Shown here: positions 1 through 7,191 of the stretch, in pieces
Position numbering within the stretch: position 1 is the stretch's first letter
How the letters are laid out: each line of letters starts with the position of its first letter
Source of the DNA: Eggerthellaceae bacterium
Lineage (GTDB): Bacteria > Actinomycetota > Coriobacteriia > Coriobacteriales > Eggerthellaceae
Reading direction: 5' to 3'
Assembly: GCA_009782605.1 (NCBI GenBank)
Contig: WRIR01000008.1
Location: forward strand, 1-64,000
Length of the DNA stretch: 64,000 nt
Notes under the pieces: generated by a model
The model's database searches: none
What the model was told of the DNA's origin: nothing
What the model saw: only the letters and a program-made list of their open reading frames with translations
Translations under genes and position numbers: made by a program

Positions 1-8
1 CTCCCAGA

Positions 9-134
9 TCCACACCAGTCAGCGAGGGTTTCTGTGATGCCCGAGATTGTGCCGTTGCGCGGCTGAGCGTACTTGGGTACGCGAAGGCAAGCGCAAAAGG
101 TGCAAGATCGGGTATCACAGGAAGCCGCAGCGTC
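9..134 (-). repeat. Structured dispersed repeat, copy A
   Basis: About 126 bp that recurs with the same ends at 16097-16222 and 29673-29799. Read on the minus strand it begins GACGCTGCGGC and ends GCTGACTGGTGTGGA. Between these ends are nested inverted repeats: an outer stem CTGTGAT with ATCACAG, a second stem TTGTGCC with GGTGCAA, and an apical hairpin CGTAC with GTACG. It lies just downstream of the tRNA-Ala gene, after a perfect hairpin. The stems covary between copies, so a folded RNA or DNA structure is probably what is maintained. I do not recognise the family. Confidence 0.8.
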
Positions 135-139
135 AAGCA

Positions 140-167
140 GTTACGCCGGCTGGCAAGCCGGCGTAAC
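140..167 (-). terminator. Perfect 12-bp hairpin downstream of tRNA-Ala
   Basis: GTTACGCCGGCT, loop GGCA, AGCCGGCGTAAC: a perfect stem starting 8 bp past the tRNA 3' end. There is no T-run, so intrinsic termination is uncertain. Nearly the same hairpin occurs twice next to copy C (29805-29832 and 29855-29882), so it travels with the structured repeat. Confidence 0.55.
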
Positions 168-174
168 GAATAGG

Positions 175-250
175 TGGTGGAGCATAGGGGGATCGAACCC
201 CTGACCTCAGGCTTGCAAAGCCCGCGCTCTCCCAGCTGAGCTAATGCCCC
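175..250 (-). tRNA. tRNA-Ala (anticodon TGC)
   Basis: A 76-nt minus-strand cloverleaf with encoded CCA. The acceptor GGGGCAT pairs with ATGCTCC, with one G-T wobble. The anticodon loop reads CTTTGCAAG, giving TGC. The T-arm has the GGTTCGATCC motif. It follows tRNA-Ile by 11 bp and probably shares its transcript. Confidence 0.95.
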
Positions 251-261
251 TGTTCTCAAGG

Positions 262-338
<77 letters not shown>

Positions 339-356
339 TCACAATTGCGCCCGAAT

Positions 357-385
357 ACCTTATCCTGTTTACCTGGTGAGGTCAA
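357..385 (-). promoter_or_regulatory. Sigma70-type promoter of the tRNA pair
   Basis: On the minus strand, -35 TTGACC (385-380), an exact 17-bp spacer and -10 TAAGGT (362-357). The predicted start is near 350, about 12 bp before the mature tRNA-Ile end. Confidence 0.8.
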
Positions 386-423
386 GAATTTTTTCACAAA
401 GGGGGCGGTCGAGGACAACGCAG

Positions 424-561
424 GGATAATGGGGGCGTTTCTATTCTGTCCTGCGCCCCTGAGTCATTGCGAGCCTGACCCGCAATCCTGCCCGTTCCGG
501 TCGGGCAGGACATTCGGGCAGGACATTCGGGCAGGACATAATAGAAACATCCCCATTATCC
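424..561. repeat. Long imperfect inverted repeat with a 13-bp triplication
   Basis: Two 31-bp arms, 424-454 and 531-561, are inverted copies differing at a few bases. Inside and overlapping the right arm, the 13-bp unit TCGGGCAGGACAT occurs three times in tandem (501-539). The arm contains GGGGATGTTTCTATT, which resembles an arm of the inverted repeat at 31602-31673. It fills the gap between the permease gene and the tRNA promoter and may work as a transcription barrier or be a mobile-repeat remnant. Confidence 0.65.
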
Positions 562-579
562 TTGCTGGAGACCCGCGCC

Positions 580-1503
580 TTACAGCGTGATTCTGAGGGC
601 CGAGATGGCGAGGCCGACGCAGACGCCTATGGCGTAGAGGCTGGCGAGGAAGGCGAGGTTTTCCTTGAGGCGGCGGTTCGCCCGAAACAGTATGAGCAGG
701 CCGACGCCGGCCGAGACCAGCAGCCCCGCCATCAGGGCGCCGACGCCCAGTGCGCCTTCCAGGTAGAGCTGGGTGATGGCGACACTTGCCGCACAGTTCG
801 GGATGAGGCCGACGAGCGCCGACGCGAAGACCGACAGCGCGGGGTTCGCCGACAGGAGCCCGGCGAGCACGTCTTCGCCGACGAAGGCGAACAGCGCATT
901 GAGGGCCGCGGTTATCAGGAAGATGAAAAGCGTCACCTGCAAGGTATGCTTGAGGGCGCTTTTGAGGATACCGCCCTCCTCGCCATGGCAGTCGCAGTGG
1001 TCCTGCTCGCACAGCACATGGATGTGGTGCTCGGGAGACGCATGGGGGGGCTTTGAGGGACGGCCCTCCTGCGCAGACGCCGCCCTTCTGTCCATGATCC
1101 GCATAAAGGCATCAACGGCAAAGCCTACCGCCATGCCGATTGCCAGCTTCATGCCGAGTATCTTCAATATGACGGCGGCATCGACCTGTTGCGCAAGGAG
1201 CACGGGCAGCATCTCGTCTGAGGTCGAGAGGAATATGGCAAAGAGGGTCCCCAGCGAGATGACGCGCCCCGCATAAAAGGTCGCGGCGGCGGCGGAGAAC
1301 CCGCATTGGGGGAAGACCCCTAGGACGGCGCCGATGGCGGGGCCTGCCGCGCCGGCCTTGGCAACAGCCTGCTTCGCCCGTTTGCCAGCCCTATGTTCAA
1401 GGGCCTCAAGCGCAAGATAGGTAAGGAAGAGGAAGGGCAGCAGCTTCAGCGTGTCGGTGCCCGCATCGAGGAATATGTTGAGGATGGTTTCCATACAGGG
1501 CAT
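580..1503 (-). CDS. Putative 10-TM heavy-metal permease (ArsP_2-like)
   Basis: A 307-residue polytopic membrane protein. Two blocks of hydrophobic helices flank a cytosolic or external loop rich in histidine and cysteine (about residues 153-175, with HHIHVLCEQDHCDCH), which looks metal-binding. The motif PQCGFS in the first half and PNCAAS in the second half form an internal pseudo-repeat, as in the putative 10-TM heavy-metal exporter family (ArsP_2). The likely role is metal or metalloid efflux, but the substrate is not known. It starts 9 bp after the tsaB-rimI-tsaD stop codon, so it is probably the last gene of the metA-tsaE-tsaBD transcript. A second ATG three codons in is an equally possible start. 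The family call rests on recalled motifs. Confidence 0.7.
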   Translation of the reverse strand: MPCMETILNIFLDAGTDTLKLLPFLFLTYLALEALEHRAGKRAKQAVAKAGAAGPAIGAVLGVFPQCGFSAAAATFYAGRVISLGTLFAIFLSTSDEMLPVLLAQQVDAAVILKILGMKLAIGMAVGFAVDAFMRIMDRRAASAQEGRPSKPPHASPEHHIHVLCEQDHCDCHGEEGGILKSALKHTLQVTLFIFLITAALNALFAFVGEDVLAGLLSANPALSVFASALVGLIPNCAASVAITQLYLEGALGVGALMAGLLVSAGVGLLILFRANRRLKENLAFLASLYAIGVCVGLAISALRITL

Positions 1504-1512
1504 TCTAGCACG

Positions 1513-4194
1513 TCAGTAGGCCTGGTCAAGGGAGGTATGGGCGTGGGCGTCGGCATCGAGGGGGAAGAACTTCTCGGCGTGGAAGCGGTCGAGTGCCACG
1601 AGGGCTATCATGGAGGCGTTGTCGGTGCAGGCGTGGATCGGCGGGAGCGTCAGACGGACGCCGAGCCGGGCGCACATCTGCTCGTAGGCCGCGCGCAGGG
1701 CCTTGTTGGCGGCCACCCCGCCCCCCAGGCAGAACTCGCGCGCGCCTGTCTGCACAAGCGCCTTTTCCGCCTTCGCCACCTGCACGTCGATGACCGCCTG
1801 CTGGAAGGACGCGGCAACGTCGGCCTTGTCCACGGTACGCCCCGCCGCCTCGGTGTCTTTGATATAGGTGATGACCGCCGTCTTCAACCCGGAAAGCGAG
1901 AAGCGCAGGTCGCCTGAATGCAGCATCGCCCGCGGGAAGTCGATGGCTTCCGGGTTGCCCGAGGCTGCGGCCTTCGAGATGGCGGGCCCGCCGGGATAAC
2001 CCAGGCCCATCATCTTCGCGACCTTGTCGAAGGCCTCGCCCACCGCATCATCGAGCGTCGCGCCCAGGGTCTCGTAGTCGCCCCAGGCCTTCACGTGCAC
2101 GAGCATCGTGTGGCCGCCCGACACCAGCGACACCACAAAAGGAGGCGTGATGTCGGGCGTGGCAAGCTTGTTCGCGTAGATGTGTCCTTCGAGGTGGTTC
2201 ACGCCGATGAAGGGGATGCCCGCAGCCCAGGCGGCACCCTTCGCAAAGGCGACGCCCACGACGAGCGCCCCGACGAGCCCGGGCGCGTAAGTGACCGCGA
2301 CGGCATCCAGGTCGCGCCAGCGCAGGCGCGACAGGCCACGCTTCCTCGCTGCAGCATCGAGGCATTCCTCGGCCACTCCGCAGATGGCCTCGATATGCTT
2401 GCGGCTGGCGATTTCGGGGACAACCCCTCCGAAGCGGGCATGGAAGTCGATCTGCGAGGCGACTATGTCGCACAGCAGCGCCCCCGTGCCGTCGACGAGC
2501 GCCGCCGCCGTCTCATCGCAGGAGGTCTCGATGGCAAGGATGAGCGGGGGTTGAGGGGGCGCTTCTGTGCTGCGCGCCGTCAAGGGCATGCCGGCGACGT
2601 CGCTGGGCGCGGACTGGCTGGGCGCGGGCGAGGACTGGGGGCTGGGCGTACCTGGCGTGCTTGGCGTGCTTGGCGTGCTTGGTGGAAGCAGCGTACCTGG
2701 CGCAAGCGGGAGCGGGCCTTGCAAAATGAGCGCGTCGGCGGAGCCCGGGTAATAGCGCCGCCGCACCCCTGCCTGCTCGAAGCCGAGGGAGCGGTAGAAG
2801 GCCTGTGCCCCGCTGTTCGTCGCCCGCACTTCGAGCAAGGCGTCCTGGGCGCCTAGGTCGCGCGCATCGGCGGCGAGCCGGGCAAGGAGGCGCCGCGCGA
2901 TGCCCCTGCGGCGAAAGCCCGGGTGCGTCACAACTTTGAGGACCTGCAGCTGCCCGTCGACGACCCAGCCGCCGGCATAGCCGACCATCAGGGAGGCCCC
3001 TGGGAGCGAAGGGGCTTCCGGTTGCGGGGGGGCTTCTTGTGGAAGGGTCGCCGGCTGCGGGGGGGTTTCCGGCTGCGGGGGGGTTTCTGCGTAGGCCGCC
3101 CACCACACCCGGTCTGTGCGCGGCAGCTCGTCGAGCACCAGTGCCTCGCTCCAGGCGTCGGCTCCCATGGCCTCCTTCTCAAGGGATGCCACGTCGGCGG
3201 CGTGCGCCGCGTCGAGCGGACGGTAGACGATGCCCTGCCCGTCCGGCTGGGCGTTCGCGATTGCCGGGTCGAGGGCAAGAGGGCGCTGGTCGCGGCGCAG
3301 CCCCTCTTCCTGCACGCCCGTCCGCAGGTTCTTCGGGTCGTTCTTGCTCAGCCGGATACGCTCGTTCTCCTCCGCGTCGGAAAGGCGGGTATAGACCGGC
3401 AGGACGAAGGCGGGGTTGCCTCGCGAAGGGTCGAAGGGGTCGATTGCGCCTTCCCGCCACGCATCCCGCGCTGCCAGCAGGAGGCCTCTTCCCGTGGGTG
3501 TCCACAGGGACTCGTCGCACAGGCTGCCCACGGCTGCGAACATGTCGGGGTATTTCTTGAGCGCGTCGCCTGTTACGGCAATGGGGGCGCCGAAGGAGTC
3601 TGCCAGGGCCTGCGCCGCCTGCTCGGCCCTCAACACCCTGTCGGCGTTGAGGCGCACTACCCCTTCCTCGGCGAGCTCGTAGCAGACGGGATAGACCTCC
3701 TTGCGCATGGCGTCGGCGACAACGGCCAGCCTGCCCCGCACTCCCGCGTCGTGGGCCTGGCAGGCTATCGCGTCCAGGGTCGAGACGCCGAAGAGCGGCA
3801 CTTCGAGGGCCGAGGCCATCCCCTTTGCCGTCGCCATGCAGATGCGTACCCCCGTGAACGAGCCCGGCCCCCGGCCGCACACGACGCAAGCTACCGCCTC
3901 CCGGGCGATGCCCTGCTCTTTCAGCAGCGCGTCTATCCGGGGCAGGAGCTGGGTGTTCGAGGCGCGGTAGGCCTCGGCCTCGCAGGTCGCCACCACGGCC
4001 ACGTCCTTCGCCGCCGCGTCGATCTCGCCGATGCCGATGGCTATCACCTCGTTCGCGGTGTCGAAGGCCACGACGTAGGCGGCTTCGGCGGATGTCGACG
4101 CCCCGGCGGGGCGGACGGCGGCTTCGGCGGACGGCGGCGTCTCGGTGGCCTCGGCGTGCGGTGGCACCCCGGCCTCCGCGCCCTCCCGCCTCAT
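1513..4194 (-). CDS. TsaB-RimI-TsaD triple fusion (t6A synthesis and N-acetyltransferase)
   Basis: An 893-residue protein joining three activities normally encoded separately. Residues about 39-270 are TsaB (YeaZ; starts VVAFDTAN, with CGRGPGSFTG). Residues about 320-490 are a RimI-type GNAT N-acetyltransferase with the acetyl-CoA loop RRRGIARR. Residues about 550-893 are TsaD (LAIETSCDET, metal-binding NHLEGH, SGGHT). TsaB and TsaD act with TsaE to transfer threonylcarbamoyl to A37 of ANN-decoding tRNAs. RimI acetylates ribosomal protein S18. The start is the ATG at 4194, which overlaps the tsaE stop as ATGA; an upstream ATG at 4359 would run through tsaE. Proline-rich linkers built from short repeats separate the domains, and one of them interrupts the RimI fold at about residues 370-400. 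Confidence 0.9.
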   Translation of the reverse strand: MRREGAEAGVPPHAEATETPPSAEAAVRPAGASTSAEAAYVVAFDTANEVIAIGIGEIDAAAKDVAVVATCEAEAYRASNTQLLPRIDALLKEQGIAREAVACVVCGRGPGSFTGVRICMATAKGMASALEVPLFGVSTLDAIACQAHDAGVRGRLAVVADAMRKEVYPVCYELAEEGVVRLNADRVLRAEQAAQALADSFGAPIAVTGDALKKYPDMFAAVGSLCDESLWTPTGRGLLLAARDAWREGAIDPFDPSRGNPAFVLPVYTRLSDAEENERIRLSKNDPKNLRTGVQEEGLRRDQRPLALDPAIANAQPDGQGIVYRPLDAAHAADVASLEKEAMGADAWSEALVLDELPRTDRVWWAAYAETPPQPETPPQPATLPQEAPPQPEAPSLPGASLMVGYAGGWVVDGQLQVLKVVTHPGFRRRGIARRLLARLAADARDLGAQDALLEVRATNSGAQAFYRSLGFEQAGVRRRYYPGSADALILQGPLPLAPGTLLPPSTPSTPSTPGTPSPQSSPAPSQSAPSDVAGMPLTARSTEAPPQPPLILAIETSCDETAAALVDGTGALLCDIVASQIDFHARFGGVVPEIASRKHIEAICGVAEECLDAAARKRGLSRLRWRDLDAVAVTYAPGLVGALVVGVAFAKGAAWAAGIPFIGVNHLEGHIYANKLATPDITPPFVVSLVSGGHTMLVHVKAWGDYETLGATLDDAVGEAFDKVAKMMGLGYPGGPAISKAAASGNPEAIDFPRAMLHSGDLRFSLSGLKTAVITYIKDTEAAGRTVDKADVAASFQQAVIDVQVAKAEKALVQTGAREFCLGGGVAANKALRAAYEQMCARLGVRLTLPPIHACTDNASMIALVALDRFHAEKFFPLDADAHAHTSLDQAY

Positions 4195-4700
4195 TTCTTC
4201 ACCAGCCGGGACTTCGAGTCCTGCGCCCACACGAACAGGAGACGGCGGGAGCGGTCGCCGTAGGCGCAGGCCTTGACGGTACGGACCTGGTCCGCGTCGA
4301 CACTGAGCTCGATCCCCAGGTAGTCGAAAGGCAGCGCCTCGGGAAACTTCTCCCCCCACTCGATGAAGGTGGCGCCCGGGCCTTCGACGAGCTCGTAATA
4401 GCCGATGTCGTCGAGCTGGCTGACGTCGTCGAGGCGGTACAGGTCGAAGTGGTAGAGCGGCAGCCCCGTGCTGCCCTCGTAGTCGAGCAGGATGTTGAAG
4501 GTCGGGCTCGTGACCTGCTCGCGGATGCCGAGGCCGCAGGCGACGCCTTGGACGAACTGCGTCTTGCCCGCGCCCAGGTCGCCGCTCAGCACGACCGCGT
4601 CCTGGGGGCGCAGGTAGGGGGCGAGGGTGGCCGCAAGCTGCTTGGTCGCCTCTGCCGAAGAGGTCTTCCGCACGTATGTCAGTCCCTGGGACACGGCCAA
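4191..4700 (-). CDS. tsaE: TsaE, ATPase of the tRNA t6A pathway
   Basis: 169 residues, a normal TsaE length. The P-loop GDLGAGKT lies at about residues 42-49. The family segments TSPTFNILLDY and HFDLYRLD follow, then FIEWGEKFP. It supplies the ATP-driven turnover of the TsaB-TsaD complex, whose subunits are encoded in the next gene. It overlaps that gene by 4 bp (ATGA) and starts 4 bp after the metA stop, which implies translational coupling in one transcript. Confidence 0.93.
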   Translation of the reverse strand: MAVSQGLTYVRKTSSAEATKQLAATLAPYLRPQDAVVLSGDLGAGKTQFVQGVACGLGIREQVTSPTFNILLDYEGSTGLPLYHFDLYRLDDVSQLDDIGYYELVEGPGATFIEWGEKFPEALPFDYLGIELSVDADQVRTVKACAYGDRSRRLLFVWAQDSKSRLVKK

Positions 4701-4704
4701 GCGC

Positions 4705-5646
4705 CTAGTCGAAGTCCGGGTGTTCTTCTTTGCTCAGCATAGCCAGGTCGTAGGGGGTCGACTGGTAGACGTAGTAGTTCAGCCAGTTGGTGTAGAGCAG
4801 CTGGGCATGGGCACGCCAGCTCGCGACCGGCGGCTTTGCGGGATCGTCGCCGGGGTAGTAGTTCAGCGGCACCGCTATCGTGTCCCCCTTGTCGAGGTCG
4901 CGCCGATACTCATAGCCGAGCGTGTCGGCATCGTATTCCGGATGCCCGAACACGAAGAAGTGGCGGCTGTCGGTGCTCTTCGCGATATAGACCCCCGCCG
5001 CCTCTGACACGGCTATCAGCTCAAGTCGCGGATGGGCCTCGATGTCCTCACCGCGCACCTCGGTATAGCGCGAGTGCGGGGCGCGGAAGACGTCGTCGAA
5101 GCCGCGCACCAGCGGCGACGAGGGCTTGACCACGTGGTGGTCGAACACGCCGAACACCTTTTCCCCCCGGTCGTGCTTGGGAATCCCGTAGTGGTAGTAG
5201 AGGCCGGCCTGCGCACCCCAGCAGATGTGGAAGGTGCTGTAGACGTTCTCCCGCGACCATTCCATGATGGCGCTGAGCTCGTCCCAGTAGTCGACGTCCT
5301 CGAACTCAAGCCGCTCGACCGGGGCGCCCGTGATGATGAGCCCGTCGAAGCGCTGGCCGCGGATTTCCTCAAAGCTCGTATAGAAGGCCTCAAGGTGCTC
5401 TTCCGAGACGTTCTTCGCCTGATGGCTGATTGTCTGGAGTAGCTCGACCTCTATCTGCAGCGGCGTGTTCGAGAGCTTCCGGAGGATCTGTGTCTCGGTC
5501 ACTATCTTCGTGGGCATAAGGTTCAAAAGCAGGATGCGCAGAGGGCGGATGTCCTGGTGCATGGCCCGATGCTCGGTCATGACGAAGATGTTCTCGCCCT
5601 CAAGGATGTTGGTTGCGGGCAGTGAGTCGGGGATTCTGATGGGCAC
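4705..5646 (-). CDS. metA: Homoserine O-acetyltransferase (MetA family)
   Basis: A 313-residue MetA-family enzyme that acylates homoserine as the first step committed to methionine. The catalytic Cys142 (FHICWGAQ), His235 and Glu237 (GHPEYD) sit at the canonical positions. The residue that sets acyl specificity is Glu111 (GAPVE), which in this family marks acetyl-CoA rather than succinyl-CoA use. That matches the divergent neighbour metY, which uses O-acetylhomoserine. It is the first gene of a run with tsaE and tsaB-rimI-tsaD. No SAM riboswitch is evident in the 169-bp space before metY. Confidence 0.93.
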   Translation of the reverse strand: MPIRIPDSLPATNILEGENIFVMTEHRAMHQDIRPLRILLLNLMPTKIVTETQILRKLSNTPLQIEVELLQTISHQAKNVSEEHLEAFYTSFEEIRGQRFDGLIITGAPVERLEFEDVDYWDELSAIMEWSRENVYSTFHICWGAQAGLYYHYGIPKHDRGEKVFGVFDHHVVKPSSPLVRGFDDVFRAPHSRYTEVRGEDIEAHPRLELIAVSEAAGVYIAKSTDSRHFFVFGHPEYDADTLGYEYRRDLDKGDTIAVPLNYYPGDDPAKPPVASWRAHAQLLYTNWLNYYVYQSTPYDLAMLSKEEHPDFD

Positions 5647-5750
5647 GGCGCTTCCTTCCTTTCGCTCGCCTCAAGTCTTTTTGCTCCCAGCCCGTGGCCG
5701 CACGCCTCGTTCCAAGGCCTGTTTCCACGGCGTGGCACTATGTGTGATAC

Positions 5751-5756
5751 TATAAT
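5751..5756 (+). promoter_or_regulatory. Candidate -10 box for metY
   Basis: A perfect TATAAT lies 60 bp before the metY start, in an AT-richer patch of the metA-metY gap. I see no good -35 at 16-18 bp, so this is a weak call. Confidence 0.35.
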
Positions 5757-5815
5757 AGCAATGAATGTGCGCCGCGCACAGTGGAAATCAAATCTGGAGG
5801 GAGCGAAGGGAAGCT

Positions 5816-7090
5816 ATGGGGAACTCGATCGAAACAACTTGCGTACAAGGGGGGTACCGCCCGAAAAACGGCGAGCCGCGCCAGGTACCCATCTACCAGA
5901 ACACCACGTGGAAGTACGACACGAGCGAGTTCATGGGCAAGCTCTTCGACCTTGAGGAGGCGGGGTACTTCTACACGCGCCTCCAAAACCCCACGAATGA
6001 CCTGGTTGCCGCAAAGGTCTGCGAGCTTGAGGGCGGCAGCGCGGCGATGCTCACCTCTTCGGGGCAGGCCGCCAGCTTCTTCTCTATCTTCAACCTTGCC
6101 TCGTGCGGGGACCATATCGTCTCGTCCTCGGCGCTCTACGGCGGCACCTACAACCTGTTCGCCACGACCATGAAGCGCATGGGGATCGAGTTCAGCTTCG
6201 TCGACCCCGACTGCAGCGACGACGAACTTGAGGCTGCCTTCAGGCCGAACACCAAGGCGGTGTTCGGGGAAAGCGTCGCGAACCCGGCGCTTTCCGTCCT
6301 CGACATCGAGCGCTTCGCGCAGGCCGCGCACGCACAAGGCGTCCCCCTTATCGTCGACAACACCTTCCCGACGCCGGTCAACTGCCGTCCTATCGAGTGG
6401 GGGGCCGACATCATCGTCCACTCGACGACGAAGTACATGGACGGGCACGGCGGCGCCGTCGGCGGCTGCATCGTCGACGCGGGCAGGTTCGACTGGACGA
6501 AGCATGCCGACAAGTTTCCCGGGCTTACCACGCCTGACGAAAGCTACCACGGTGTCGTGTACACCGAGCGCTTCGGCCTGGAAGGCGCCTTCATCACGAA
6601 GGCGACCGCCCAGCTCATGCGCGACCTCGGGGCTATCCAGGCACCGCAGAACGCCTTTTTGCTCAACCTCGGGCTTGAGAGCCTTCACCTGCGCATGGCG
6701 CAGCACAGCGCCAACGGGCTTGCCGTCGCGCGCTTCTTGGGCGAACACCCGAAGGTCGCGTGGGTGCGCCATCCCTCGCTTCCCGGCGACAGGTATTACG
6801 AGCAGGCCTGCAAGTACCTGCCGAAGGGGTCGTGCGGGGTCGTGAGCTTCGGCGTCGCCGGCGGGCGAGCCGGGGCGGAGGCCTTCATGAAGAAGCTCGG
6901 ACTCGCCCAGATAGCGACCCATGTCGCCGATGCCCGCACCTGCGTGCTCCATCCCGCGAACGCCACGCATCGCCAGATGAACGACGAAGAGCTTGCCGCC
7001 GCCGGCATCACGCCCGACCTGATCAGGCTCTCCTGCGGCATCGAGGGGACCGGCGACCTGATAGCCGACCTCGAACAGGCCCTCGGGTAA
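5816..7090 (+). CDS. metY: O-acetylhomoserine sulfhydrylase (PLP enzyme)
   Basis: 424 residues, typical of the O-acetylhomoserine aminocarboxypropyltransferase group of the Cys/Met-metabolism PLP family. The PLP lysine is Lys206 in STTKYMDGHG. The family signature DNTFPTP lies upstream at about 181-187, and SSGQAAS near residue 81 is part of the cofactor site. The enzyme makes homocysteine from O-acetylhomoserine and sulfide. The ATG at 5816 was chosen because GGAGGGAG lies just upstream; a longer frame from 5765 would start ahead of that site. Divergent from metA, with which it forms a complete direct-sulfhydrylation route. Confidence 0.94.
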   Translation: MGNSIETTCVQGGYRPKNGEPRQVPIYQNTTWKYDTSEFMGKLFDLEEAGYFYTRLQNPTNDLVAAKVCELEGGSAAMLTSSGQAASFFSIFNLASCGDHIVSSSALYGGTYNLFATTMKRMGIEFSFVDPDCSDDELEAAFRPNTKAVFGESVANPALSVLDIERFAQAAHAQGVPLIVDNTFPTPVNCRPIEWGADIIVHSTTKYMDGHGGAVGGCIVDAGRFDWTKHADKFPGLTTPDESYHGVVYTERFGLEGAFITKATAQLMRDLGAIQAPQNAFLLNLGLESLHLRMAQHSANGLAVARFLGEHPKVAWVRHPSLPGDRYYEQACKYLPKGSCGVVSFGVAGGRAGAEAFMKKLGLAQIATHVADARTCVLHPANATHRQMNDEELAAAGITPDLIRLSCGIEGTGDLIADLEQALG

Positions 7091-7137
7091 GGACGGCAAA
7101 GGGAACAAGGGCCGCCAAGGGGCCGCACCGTGTGACC

Positions 7138-7184
7138 GTGTGACAAGGGGCCGTATAACGTGTCACACGGCCCCTTGTCACATG
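7138..7184. terminator. Bidirectional 16-bp hairpin between metY and menEC
   Basis: TGTGACAAGGGGCCGT (7139-7154) pairs perfectly with 7167-7182 across a 12-nt loop, and TTTT follows at 7189. It lies between convergent genes, so it can end both transcripts. Its first 31 bp (7138-7168) recur inverted at 29640-29670 with three mismatches. Confidence 0.75.
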
Positions 7185-7191
7185 TGCCTTT

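Noticed and set aside
5647..5815. SAM riboswitch between metA and metY
   Set aside because: No SAM-type core or terminator/antiterminator arrangement could be found on either strand.
5750..7108. A 452-codon minus-strand frame opposite metY
   Set aside because: Full-length shadow of metY; the plus frame has all catalytic motifs.
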